DNA of 64,000 nucleotides from Haberlea rhodopensis (taxonomy: Eukaryota > Streptophyta > Magnoliopsida > Lamiales > Gesneriaceae), in the NCBI GenBank assembly GCA_907163345.1, contig CAJQUN010000437.1, positions 62,001-126,000 of the forward strand, in the 5' to 3' direction. Positions 24,352-35,423 of the stretch are shown one piece after another. A program made the position numbers and the translations under genes. Position 1 is the stretch's first letter. Each line of letters begins with the position of its first letter. The notes under the pieces were generated by a model. That model was not told the origin of the DNA. It did no database searches and saw only the letters and a program-made list of their open reading frames with translations.

Positions 24352-24930
24352 TTTACGGTACATGGGAGAGCTCCGTGCGTCTACTTACAAAATACATGGG
24401 TGCCTTGTCAAAGTATAATACTGGAACCATTGTGGGTGGAGGCATTTAAGATCTAACAATCTAGCGGTGAATACATTGAATTATGTATTTTGGGCTTTCA
24501 AGCATGCATATATGGGTTTCAACACTGTTGCAAAATCATTAGTGTTGATGGTACTCATTTGTACACAAAGTATAAGCATAAAATGTTGATCGTCATCACT
24601 CTGGATGCCAACAATCAGATATTACCGTTAGCGTTCAGGATTGTTGATGAAGAAACGTAGGACTCATGGAAATGGTTCTTGGAGAATATCGGCCGACATG
24701 TTATACATGGTGCAACATGTGTATGCCTTATTTCAGATAGGCATAAGGGAATTGTGTGCGCAGTTGAGGATCTACCACTTTTTCAACCTCCTAATGGTGT
24801 GCACCGTTTTTGTCTACGAGATGGGCCAGCACTGTCAAAACCACAAGATGGGCCAGCACTGTCAAAACCACCAAATGGGCCAGCAGTTTCAAAACCAACA
24901 GATGGGTGGAAACCAATCCCATGTACATGA
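24352..24930 (+). pseudogene. MULE transposase, 3' part, truncated
   Basis: Continues the transposase after the retroelement. It begins with the second tttac and a frame reading ESSVRLLTKYMGALSKYNTG. The catalytic DDE region then follows: ISVDGTHLYTKYKHKML near 24535-24590, ILPLAFRIVDEE, a stop at 24658, DSWKWFLENI and a CLISDRHKGI segment. It runs out at HRFCLRD near 24820, where 27-bp tandem repeats begin. The SWIM zinc finger expected in the C-terminus is missing. Several in-frame stops. Non-functional. Confidence 0.85.
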
Positions 24931-26700
24931 GGCGATAAACCTTTACAGTGATTCTCTCATACCACTGTATGTAGTCATTGTCAGTTGAGTTTGACCTACC
25001 ACATGGTTCACCAGTGGCGACATTTCTTAGCCGCCTATGCCACGTCCGAAGATGTATTTTGTGAAATTTGGCCCAATCCATTTTACGATGACCAGTTCGG
25101 GTGACGTCATGTAGCTCATTATCGTCAAGTGCAGGTGATGGAATTGACTGGCATATATTGAACTGTCGCATCACCCGGTTAGGACGATGAATCTCCACAA
25201 TTTGGAAGCAGATAAGTGGGCAAACGCTTCTCCAAATATTATTATTATAGGTAGTAATAATGGAGCTAACATCAGTGGCCTCTATGTCATACACGATCCA
25301 ATTAAACTGCACATCATTAAAATAAAAAAAATGGTCAATCAATATATTGAAATCATCATAATTTTTCAAAATTCAATTACATAATTTAGGTTTACCTCGT
25401 CATTACTCATTTGATCGAGAGAATGTCGTATAATTCTGACCGAACGAGTTGCTATATGGGTGTGACGAAACACAGTGTTCCACATATTATAAAAAATGTT
25501 AAATATTGCAATGTTTTATGATTTTAATATTATATTCAATAAAAAAATTTAATTATTACCGTGCACCGTAGGGAGCAACATGAACATTCTCAGGGACAAC
25601 CAAAGTTTTTAATTGTCGGTCAGGGTTCAAACATTTTATCCTACTCCATTCCCAAATCTGCCAATAAACATGAAAATATTTTAAAAAACGGATAATGTAT
25701 TATTAGTAAGAGAAAAATATTACATATACCTGCAAAATATACAAAGGGCCAGTGATAGTGCATTTTCCTATCGTTGATGCATTGTACATTTCACGGTATA
25801 AGTAAGCCAATACTGCACTGCCCCAACTATATGTGTTCGCCTCTTCCAAATCTTCAAGTAGCTGCAAATACATGAGTTTTACAACGCTATTATTATAATC
25901 TGGAAGCAAAATTCCACCGATAATCATCAAAGTTATACACCGAGTGTACTTTATTACATCCATCACTGAGCTCATATCAGAGATACTATTAGCTCGGCAG
26001 TGATCGTCTAGAGCGGTCATTCTTATGTGACCGCCTTTAAATTTTGCTTCGGGAGGGTCAAATCCCGGTAACTCAAGACGTGTTTCTTGCCATTCTTTCA
26101 CACGTTGTAAATCATCTACCACAGTTACTGGTTGACCATCAACTTTTAGACCCCAAATTATTGAAATATCTTGTAACGTAATGGTAGCTTCACCAAATCT
26201 AAAATGAAATGTATGGGTCTCAGGCCGCCATCGCTCAACAAGAGCGGTAATCAAATGATTATCGTACATACAATAGCCAGATTGCAAAACACCGTAAAAT
26301 CTCATATCAATGATATGCCTCCAAACGCCATCGTGTATCATGTTCTCATTATACAATTCCCAGATAAGGTTATCTGTACGCTTCAGTTTTAGAATATTAT
26401 CAATATTCTCAGAACAAACAGCACTGGAGATATGCGTAGATTGTAGATATAATATAGTTGAATCTTCGGACCTCGATTTAATGTCATCCTAAAATTAATA
26501 AAAAAATTGACACACATATCAACCATTAATATTATCATTTATAATATTAATAAAAATATATTATACGTACATATTTAAAAAAATGATGAATTGCTTAATT
26601 TATTTTAAAAAAATTATGTAATAAAAAAAACATATGAAAAAATTATAATATTTTTAATAAGCAACTAACCTTGAATATGTAGATGGACTAATATATTTCT
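24791..26700 (-). CDS. Plant mobile domain (PMD, MAIN-like) protein, spliced
   Basis: Member of the plant mobile domain family (aminotransferase-like, MAINTENANCE OF MERISTEMS-like), known both as host genes and as transposon passengers. I infer about four coding exons from reading frame and GT-AG sites: about 26488-25731 (VWRHIIDMRFYG, FGEATITLQDISIIWGL, ELPGF), 25658-25561 (IWEWSRIKCL), about 25490-25396 (FRHTHIATRSV), and 25306-24791 (WRSVCPLICFQIVEIHRPNR, MRQFNICQSIP). Introns have plausible borders, e.g. donor gag/gtaaac at 25395 and acceptor tgcag at 25307. A non-coding first exon may end at 26669 (attcaag/gttag). No clear initiator ATG was found and the tail runs into the 27-bp repeats, so ends are uncertain. 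The frames are otherwise open. Confidence 0.7.
24819..24905. repeat. 27-bp tandem repeat at the transposase-PMD junction
   Basis: Three imperfect copies of a unit starting gatgggccagcactgtcaaa. On the + strand it gives PxxDGPALSK repeats; on the - strand it encodes the leucine/valine-rich (LAHLVVLTV) tail of the PMD protein. Confidence 0.85.
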
Positions 26701-26849
26701 GAAGAGACGAGACGAAACGAATTGAAGAGACGAAACAAAAGCCACACAATTGCAGAGCAAAAAACAAAAATTTTATCTTATAAATTATTTCCGAGCTAAG
26801 TATCTAATTTATAGATGATTTTGAGTGAGCGATGTAATTTAATGGAGCA

Positions 26850-27170
26850 GGTGGTTGGCGGTGGTTGGCGGATGGCACACAAAAAACCGCCCACCGTATA
26901 GAGTAGACGCCTACTGTGTGGGCAGCTACTCATTAAGCAGTAGCCACCTACACTGTAAGCAGCTACTGCTTTGGGAGTAGCCGCCCACCGTGTGGGCGGC
27001 TACTTCTTGTTGAGGAGCCGCTTTCTGAAGAAGCGGCTCCTCTTCAATCCTCAGCCGCTCACTCAAACCCTAGTTTGAGGTATATTTGCAATTCAATCAA
27101 ATTTGATGTATCTGTGAATTTTTTTTTTTTTCCAAAGTATTTTTTTAAAAAATCCCAACATTTTCCATTC
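26850..27170 (-). repeat. Right terminal inverted repeat of the MULE
   Basis: Inverted counterpart of 890-1190. The GC-rich inner part (26870-27065) repeats 'gtgggcggctact' and 'aagcggctcctc' motifs in several hairpins. The outer part (27066-27170) carries the tgcaaatatac and ttcacagatacatc blocks on the - strand. Confidence 0.75.
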
Positions 27171-27484
27171 TCAACTCCATGTAGTGGACTGGCCCTAAAA
27201 GAGGAAGAATGGAGGCTCGACTACTAATCTTGTGACGCCTTAACAAACAACCCCTCCCAAGGTTTTTGAGTCCGTATGAATCTTGGATCGTTCTCGTACG
27301 GCAATTCGAGCCTCCAACTTGTCTGAATCAATTGCAGGGTTTATGCGAAAAATGAGAATGGTATCAAGGGTTTATAGTTTTGCTTAGCTCTGCTTGTGGA
27401 AGAATTTTTCGAGGTTATGCTTACTGGGTACAAAAGATCTTTGTTGAATATGAATTTCATTACCTCTCTACTTTAATTTAGATA
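27171..27484 (+). promoter_or_regulatory. Short region between MULE and EMB2217-like start
   Basis: Holds all the upstream sequence of the PPR gene that is not MULE. A pyrimidine-rich cattacctctctactttaa followed by tttag at 27477-27481, just before the coding start, looks like a 3' splice site, so a 5'-UTR intron is possible (inference). No clear TATA box. Confidence 0.4.
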
Positions 27485-29907
27485 TTGGAAATGATGCTGC
27501 GTAGTCTTTTGTCATATAAAAATGTCGGGCATTCACGAAACGTAGTTAAGAAAAATATTGTGAAGCTTCGACTTTTAGCATTTTTAAGTTGTCCCAGTTC
27601 AAGTCCATCTATAATCTCTATCTTTAATGGGACAAGTGATCGTTATTACTGTTCTGGGAAGCGAGGTAGTGAAAATCCGAAAGAGTGGACGGAAGAAATA
27701 GACTATTTGGATGAGTCGGGAAGTGTTATTTACTCTGGAAGAGGAATAAGGCCGGTTGAGCCCCGTGTTGATGATCATGTGATGGTAGGTGGATTGAAAA
27801 ACCCCATTTTGAACGTCACAGCGGTGGCTAAGATCGTTGAGGTTGTGAAACGGTGGCGGTGGGGACCGGAGATGGAGTCACAGTTGGATAAGCTGCAGTT
27901 TGTGCCAAACATGACTCATGTTACGCAGGCTTTGAAGATAATCGATGACAGTGATGCTTTGTCGAGTTTGTTTCGGTGGACCAAGAGGCAATCTTGGTAT
28001 GTTCCCAACGAAGAGTGCTATGCTATGTTGTTTGACAAGTTGAATTTGAGCAGGGATTTTGATGGGATTCAGTCAATTTTTGAGGAAATGGTTAGTGATT
28101 CCAGTGGAGATGGGACATCTTCTTTTGGTGCGTATAATAGGGTGCTTCAGTATCTGGCTAAGGCGGAGAAGTTGGAGGTTACTTTTTGTTGTTTCAAAAA
28201 ATTCAGGAGTTGGCTTGCAAACTTGATACTCAAACTTATAATTCACTCATAACTTTGTTTCTGAATAAAGGGCTACCTTATAAGGCATTTGAAATCTACG
28301 AGAACATGGAAAAGAATGAGTGTTCTCTAGATGCATCCACATATGACCTGATGATACCAAATCTCGCTAAGTCTGGTCGCCTTGATGCTGCAATGAAGCT
28401 GTTCCAGCAGATGAAAGAAAAGAATTATCGGCCAACTCATGGGATTTTTGTTGCTCTTGTTGATACGATGGGCAAGGCTGGGAGACTAGATACTTCGATG
28501 AAAATTTACATGGAAATGCAAGGTTTTGGGTTAAAGGCATCTGGATCCATGTTTGTTTCTCTAATCGAGTCATTTGTTAAAGCTGGAAAGCTGGAGACAG
28601 CATTAAGACTGTGGGATGAGATGAGAAAAGCTGGATTTAGACCCAACTATGGGCTGTACACATTGGTTGTTGAATCCCATGCTAAATCTGGGAAGCTTGA
28701 GATAGCAATGTCCATCTTCTCAGACATGGAAAAGGCTGGTTTTTTACCTACTCCATCTACTTACTCCTCTCTCTTGGAGATGCATGCTGCTTCTGAGCAA
28801 GTGGATGCTGCCATGAAGCTCTATAACTCCATGATAAATGCTGGTCTGAGACCTGGTTTGAGCACTTATACAGCTCTTTTGACTTTGCTGGCAAAAAAGA
28901 AGCTAGTGGATGTAGCTGCGAAAATTTTGCTTGAGATGAAGGCCATGGGTTATTCTGTGGAGGTGAATGCTAGTGATGTTCTTATGGTTTATATAAAGGA
29001 TGGTTCTGTTGATCTTGCTTTGAGGTGGTTGCGCTTCATGGGTTCATCTGGCATTCGAACAAATAACTTCATCATTAGGCAGTTATTTGAGTCATGCATG
29101 AAGTGTGGTTTGTATGAGTCGGCCAAGCCTCTCCTTGAAACATATGTCAATGCCGCTGCAAAGGTGGATCTTATTCTTTACACATCAATTTTGGCCCATC
29201 TTATAAGATGCCATGAAGAGCACAATGAGAGGCAGTTAATGGCAATTTTGAGTGCTACAAACCATAAAGCTCATGCATTCTTGTGTGGACTCTTTACTGG
29301 ACCTGAACAAAGGAAACAACCAGTTTTATCCTTCGTAAGGGAGTTTTTACAAGGTATTGATTATGAGTTGGAAGAAGGAGCCACAAGGTACTTTGTCAAT
29401 GTCCTCCTTAACTACTTGGTTTTAATGGGACAAATAAACCGTGCTCGGTGTGTCTGGAAAGTGTCTTATGAAAACAAGCTTTTTCCTAAGGCTATCGTGT
29501 TCGATCAACATGTTGCCTGGTCTCTCGATGTCAGAAACTTGTCGGTTGGAGCAGCTCTTATAGCTGTTGTGCATACACTTCATAGATTCAGGAAACGTAT
29601 GTTATATTATGGTGTTGTTCCAAGACGGATTAAGTTAGTCACTGGGCCAACTTTGAAGATAGTTGTTGCACAGATGCTAAGCTCCGTGGAATCTCCATTT
29701 GAGGTCAGTAAGGTTGTTTTAAGGGCCCCGGGTGATTCCGTGCTAGAGTGGTTTAAGAAACCAATTGTCCAGCAATTTCTTTTAAATGAGATTCCATCAA
29801 GATCCGACATTCTGATGCATAAGCTTAACACCTTGTTTCCTTGTTCAGCACCTGAAATCAGATCCTTATCCCCTCCTAAACCGCTTATTTCTGGAAAAAG
29901 ATTGTAA
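27485..29907 (+). CDS. EMB2217: PPR protein, EMB2217 (At1g79490) ortholog, with one frameshift
   Basis: Together 27485-28252 and 28186-29907 encode about 807 residues, close to the Arabidopsis protein (about 836), a pentatricopeptide-repeat RNA-binding protein of the P class needed for embryo development and predicted mitochondrial. The N-terminus is basic and serine-rich (MLRSLLSYKN), as in an organelle transit peptide. About ten PPR motifs follow, e.g. TYNSLITLFLNKGLPYKAFE, TYDLMIPNLAKSGRLDAAM and LYTLVVESHAKSGKLEIAM, then the conserved C-terminus (RKRMLYYGVVPRR, FLLNEIPSRSDILMHK). The two parts are in different frames: an A run of six at 28196-28201 is one A short of the expected reading. 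No introns. Either a real lesion or a homopolymer sequencing error; everything else looks intact and constrained. Confidence 0.88.
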
Positions 29908-31295
29908 TAGTGAAAGCTATTGATAATTGGCTTTGTTTGTCTAGCAAAATCGTTGGCTAAAGGATACTCTTGGCCATGTGCTTCACATTTCTGTAACTTA
30001 CAGGAACACTGTTATATCTTGATGTCTCTGAAACTGTTAATAGTCAGTCAGAGTTCCTTGTCGCATCTGGTAATTCAACCATTTGATGGTTTTCCGTGTG
30101 TTATATGTTTGTTTTCCTATATAATCCAACTTCTTACTGTTAGGCTGGGTTTAGTTTGCCTGATAAGGCATCGGATGGGCTTGAAAGCCCCTCCAATGTT
30201 TGGCTCAAATCAACAAGCCCTTTGGCCTCTTCATAATCACTTTACAGACGTGATTTGAAATCCCAGTTTGATCAAGGGATTAAAAGTCTGTGATCTGTAG
30301 ATGAACAAGTGCAAAAAGAAAAAAAAAAAAAAAAAAAAAATCATAAACCGCTCTTTGAAAATCGCTCATAAAACCATATCATCTCATTCTAACATGTTCA
30401 TTTTCAGCGGTCATACGTGTTTCGTGTGGCTTTGCTGGGTTGTAGTGCTGTTTCATGGTCTAATTGCATCGACCTGTGAAGCCATGGATTCTTTCCGCAA
30501 TCTCCTAACCGCGGTGAGGGAGAACGAAAATGCTTTGTCCTGTTTCTGATGGAAGCTGCTTTGCATTTTCGGGCTGGTAAGTACGTTGATTGTTTGAGGA
30601 TTTTGAATTAATTTTAATTGTCACTGAAGAAAGATTGTGATCCGAATGGTGGGGCTGTCCAATTGTTTGTGTTGATTAGTGGGAAACCCCTGCTCTTCGC
30701 ATCTGCTTTTAATTTGAGTTGCTCGAAAATAACGGTTGGCTTGTTTGTTCATTGGATATTTTTGGGTATGCCTAACTATGCTTGATGGTATTCGGTGATA
30801 CCTGGCCATAATATTCTGCCATCATTGCTCTTTATATTATTGCCAATGACTTTCTATATTGCCATGTGTAAACTCTCTTCAGAGTGGATAGATAAATAAT
30901 TAGGTGGGTGATGAGATTATTATCTAATTAATGGATAATATATATTGTGTTTGGTGCACAGCTTGATATGTTATTGTATAATGTGTTTGGTATAGATGAT
31001 ATAATATTCCTAAAATACCCTGGATTTTGAAATTTTTTGTCAAATTAGCAGTGAAACCTCATCTTTTGACACCCTAATTTTCTAAATAAGTACCATAACA
31101 TAAACCCAAAGCTTCCTCATTCACAGACGCAGACGACGCATCTGAGGGCGTATTTTGCTCGATGTTATCTTTTTTGAAGCAATCTCTTCGATTCTGAGAT
31201 GGGTAAAAATATTTTAAGGAATTTGTTGATTTATCGTAGTTATAAAGTGTTTTTTTTTTTTTTTGAATTGGAATTGTATGGTGAATTGGTTTGTT
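29908..31295. other. Intergenic region downstream of the PPR gene
   Basis: Probable 3' UTR of the PPR gene first. An A20 run is at 30321-30340. 30855-31030 holds an AT-rich repeat (atattgtgtttggt, then taaaatacccc) that recurs in the same orientation at 33215-33385, probably a small transposable element. No gene recognised; the 82-codon frame at 30301 starts with a poly-lysine artefact of the A run. Confidence 0.5.
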
Positions 31296-31603
31296 TATCC
31301 ATGCCGACCAAGGGTCGTCATCGACCTGGAACCGGCCCGTGGTCAACGGGCCGGTTAACCGGGTCAACGTTTCGAATGGTCGGAACCGTAACCGAGCCGT
31401 CTATAGAAGGACCAGTTAAGGGTCATGATTTTGCTAACCCGTGAATCGTCGGTTAACCGACGGTTCAAGGGTTTATTTTAATTTTTTTTTACATTTTTAA
31501 ATTTAAATATATGTTATAGTTTATATTTAAACTAATGACTTCCAACTTTAATAATTAGCTTCAGTCACTAAGCTATAAGAGCGTTATTGATCTAAATATA
31601 GTG

Positions 31604-31665
<62 letters not shown>

Positions 31666-31941
31666 CCAAACAAATACATCTTACACATTTTGATTGTCTG
31701 TGCTTGAATTTATTTCACGTTATTTTATGTTTAATCCATGGATGAAAACACATTCATATACTTTTTACAATTTATTTCAAATTTTAATTATTTTTTTTAA
31801 TTTTTTTAAAAAATAAGGGTCAAACCGTAACCGTAACCTGCGGTTCATGAACCGTAACCATCAAGGAAGATTAAGGTTAAGGGTCAATGTTTTTTGAACC
31901 GTCGAACCGATGATTCTGAACCGTGGTCGGGTCTATCCACG
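31296..31941. mobile_element. Probable non-autonomous hAT element
   Basis: Near-matching 8-mers flank it: tatccatg (31296-31303) and tatccacg (31934-31941). The ends are inverted (ccgaccaagg left; ccgtggtcgg right). Subterminal regions carry inverted copies of ggttaacc/accgtaacc/cggttc-type motifs, as is usual for hAT elements. About 630 bp, no coding. A (TA)n microsatellite occupies its centre. Confidence 0.6.
31609..31662. repeat. (TA)n microsatellite
   Basis: About 27 AT dinucleotides without interruption. Confidence 0.97.
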
Positions 31942-34748
31942 ACCGACAGTTAGATTACTATAAATTCTTGGTATGTGCAGCAATATCTCTAATAATGTGT
32001 CCATATGTTTATTCATGTGTTTGTTGACACAGAAAACCAGATGTAGGAGATCCCACAATTTGCAACTTTGTGGAACTGTGTTGTTATTATATACCTTATC
32101 GAGGTTTACGAGTCCAAATTAGGAACTCCTTGCTTGTTTAACAACATTGGGAAGAAGCCACAAGACCTGTTGTCGGGTATTTTCCCAACTTCGTATTTAA
32201 GTTGTTCTAACCAAACCGTTTAATGATTCTGTTAATTTTCAACTACATATGTAAGGAAGCTTTCCTTTTTTGGTACTCAAGTACGTAATAGTGGGTGTTT
32301 GATAAAATATTTTTATGCTGAATATTTTGATAACGATTCGGCTGACTTATCATTTTAGGTGAAATGGAAACAAATACACGACCGAATTGTGAGTGTGGTA
32401 ATGGGTCTATGCTCCTATGTAAGGCTGACAAATGCTCAACCAATCCAGGGAAATATTATATATCTCTCCAGCTTCCCTCACACATCGGAATAAATTCATC
32501 TGGTGTCATAAAACAACGATGAATCGAAACAAACGCTTGATAACAACTTTTTCCCAACCAAACACACCTTATATGTACAATACAATTGTCATTCTAATAA
32601 TTGAAATAAATCATGTCTCTTATTTTATTTTAAAAGTTGGATATTGGTAAATAAAAGCCTAATTATCGTTTATTTCACAAAATAAATAAAATAATAAATA
32701 AAAGCCTAATAAATACTGAAAGTTCAGAAAAATTCAGAATCAAGGTTGATGTGAACTACGAACAAAATGAAATATGGTTCGGTTGCTTAATCCACGAAAA
32801 AGCAGGACAATGGATCTCTTGCTAAAGATAATCCTTCTTCCCATGAACAACTTGTTTCAAAGAGGGATCTCTGTGGTGGATTCACCGTAAAATTCACTAA
32901 TATATATAGTGGCGGACGCATAATTTTTAGGAAGGTGAAAAAATATAAAAATAAAATTTTTAGGCTAAAAAAAATTTTAGGATTCAAAAATATAATTTAA
33001 ATGATGAAAATGTAATTTTTAAGGGACAAATTACAAGTTTTTACGGTTAAAAGTACAATTTGTGAATAAAAAAATATAAAATTTTTTAAGGTAAAAGAAA
33101 TTTGTTTTTAGGGCAAGGGGGGGAAGTTACCAACTCCGTCACTGAATATATGGCTTGTAAATCTGTGATGTAGTAATGATTGTCTCCAAGGTAGCGCTTG
33201 ATTCGAGGATAGGAAAAATGATGGATAGATTAAAAGGTGGATAATGGGTTGATAAGTAAACTAATAGATAAATTATATTGCGTTTGGTTCATATGATTAG
33301 TAAAGTATGATAAGTAATATTGTGTTTGGTATACTTGATAATTAGGTGGTATAGATTAATTTTATTCGTAAAATGTCAAAAATACCCTCTAATAGGTTTT
33401 GCACTTATTTCTATTATTTTATTTCAATTAAATTTAAATTAATCAAAATAATTTTCTTTATGTATTTAAATTATTAATAAAATATTATAATTAATTATTA
33501 TTAATCAAAATACCCTCGAAAAGATTTTGCACTGAACTTTTACATGAACTAGGACCCAAAAATTGGTATTCGAAGCTCATGTCCGAAACATATACTTCCA
33601 TTTTTATGTCAATACATAAATCATGGACATACAATTTCAAGTCAGTACATACTTGCAATTTCAAGTCTTCCATGCATTTTCAGAACACAATTGCAATTAG
33701 CCAAATAATCTTCCATCAACTATTAAAAATAAACACATCACAATCAAAGGTCGAGACAACGATTCATTTTCAATCTTTTATGAATCTTGCTCAAAAAACA
33801 GAAATTCAAACTTTTACTTCTATATCAAAACTAGTCATAAATAACTGCACAATAAACATAATTTATAATAAAATAATCCAAATTCCATTAGAAAACAATA
33901 AATTAACAAACACGAGCTTTATTCTCTTCAAAAACATTAAATGAGCTAGCAGATAAATGGGAAAAAATTGAAGATTTTGAAATCTCACGATTAGATTCCC
34001 TTGATTACATGAATAGTTTTAGTTTTACTCTATAGAAAACCCTACATATATTTTCAGATTCCCATGTAAATCATCACGAATTTTACACAAAATGACAATC
34101 TACGAAAAGAACACCGTAATATATAAAATGACAATCTATACACACAACGTTCTACAAACAAAAAATATTTTTGACCCAAAAAGAAACAAACTTTATGTAT
34201 ATATTAGAAGAAAAATGGATGCCCCATATATATATATACTGGGATGGTGAGAAAAAACCAACATGCAACGGCCTGCAGAGGCCTTTGAATATTAGTCACT
34301 CTTTGATTGGCCCATTTGTGAGTGGTCTTCTGTCTGGAATAAAACTTCTGTTATAAACAGCTCGGATGAGAGGGACCACACTAGTGCTCACGATGTCACT
34401 TGGCCAAGCCAAAGAAGAAACTAGGGGAATTGTTTAAGGTCGGGATACCAGTCCGAGTACAGTCTCGATCACTCTACAAGGTTGCTCCCTTTTCAATCTG
34501 GGCTGGGATGGTCTGTGAACATGCAGAGTTAAGGAGACGTGCCGAGCTGAGGACACAAAGATATGTGACGAGCTGAGTACATATAGACATGTGCCGAGCT
34601 GAGGATATGAGGATATGTGTCGAGCTGAGGACATGCCGTAAACGACGAAGTCGGGTCGGGTTATACCCCTGATTCTTTTAAATATTTTCAAAGATATTAT
34701 TAAAAAAAGTTGGGAATATTTTAGTTACCGACAAAGATTAAATGTTAG
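31942..34748. other. AT-rich intergenic region
   Basis: No gene recognised. It contains a possible small element at about 32290-32575, with gtgggtgtttgataa at the left and its loose inverse ccaaacacaccttat at the right, and the repeat copy at 33215-33385 shared with 30855-31030. The 121-codon frame at 33579 is low-complexity. Confidence 0.45.
34535..34640. repeat. Minisatellite of about 30 bp
   Basis: About four imperfect copies of a unit with gtgccgagctgaggacat as core. No function visible. Confidence 0.8.
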
Positions 34749-35199
34749 GTTTATAACTATGTTGCACCGATACTCCAAAATATTTCACGGTCAAGTATCG
34801 GATACTTCTGGGATACGGATACGTGCGGATACGACATCGATACGTATCGGATACGCCACGTGGCGTATCTGGGAACAAAAATTAAGTTTTTATTTCGGAT
34901 ACGTTTCGGATAAGGTCAAGATACGCCGCTGACCGTATCCGACACGGATTAGATAAGGGAACTTTCGGAATTTTTTTAAAAAATAGGATTGAAACTGTAA
35001 CTAAAATTAAATTATTTAACTTATTCCATATTTCCTAACAACCTTAATGTGTTTAATGTCGATTATATGCTTGAACTTTTAGATGTCCTGGATTAATATT
35101 TTACCATTGTCGTGAAGTTGGTGAGTTTGCAACTTTATTCTGATTTCTAATGTGTTTAATGTTGATTATATGCTTGAAACTTGATTTCTTACAAATTTA

Positions 35200-35241
<42 letters not shown>

Positions 35242-35362
35242 TAATAAAATTTGCCGTATCCAGACGTATCGTATCCTACAAATTTCGAAAATCCCGTGCA
35301 ATCGTCCTCGTATCTACGTATCCACGTATCCGTATCTGTATCCGTGCAACATAGGTTTATAA
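34749..35362. mobile_element. hAT-type non-autonomous element with perfect 8-bp TSD
   Basis: Element 34757-35354 (598 bp) between perfect gtttataa duplications (34749-34756 and 35355-35362). The terminal inverted repeats are ctatgttgcac at the left and its exact complement gtgcaacatag at the right. Both ends carry dense gtatcc/ggatac motifs (about ten on each side in inverted orientation), the expected subterminal transposase-binding layout. The centre is AT-rich with a (TA)n run at about 35204-35237. No coding capacity. Confidence 0.88.
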
Positions 35363-35423
35363 TCATTTTCTTCTTGTGAAAGAGGTGTATGAAGAAGGGG
35401 TATAAATGCAATTTAGCATAGTG

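Larger units (their letters stand above)
5038..24356 (-). mobile_element. 19.3 kb LTR element without recognisable coding capacity (LARD-like)
   Basis: The element spans 5043-24351 and is flanked by perfect tttac duplications (5038-5042 and 24352-24356). The LTRs are about 2.36 kb. A primer-binding site complementary to initiator tRNA-Met (tggtatcagagca, - strand) lies at 21961-21973 beside the right LTR, and a purine tract precedes the left LTR at 7400-7440, so transcription runs on the - strand. Without the nested copia the internal region is only about 3.9 kb. I recognise no gag, protease, RT or integrase in any frame. That fits the large retrotransposon derivative class, mobilised in trans by a gypsy-like partner (inference). 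The gaggatgaaatttt context before the 3' LTR resembles gypsy chromoviruses. Confidence 0.8.
890..27170. mobile_element. Giant nested Mutator-like element (MULE) carrying a PMD gene
   Basis: The two ends are inverted copies of each other. Left 940-1190 and the reverse complement of 26860-27130 share, in order, a ttcacaNatacatc block, a tgcaaatatac block, a gtttgag-gagcgg block and a GC-rich stretch of gagccgcc/ggcggctcc hairpins. Between the ends lie a mudrA-like transposase remnant (+) and a plant mobile domain gene (-), converging at about 24.8 kb. Without the solo LTR and the 19.3 kb nested retroelement the MULE would be only about 5 kb. I could not resolve the 9-bp target duplication, so the outer boundaries are good to about 20-30 bp. 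Confidence 0.75.

Noticed and set aside
890..27170. A 9-bp target duplication for the MULE
   Set aside because: No convincing direct repeat was found at either candidate boundary, so none is reported.
30301..30549. An 82-codon frame beginning with a lysine run
   Set aside because: The lysines come from an A20 tract and the remainder matches nothing recognisable.
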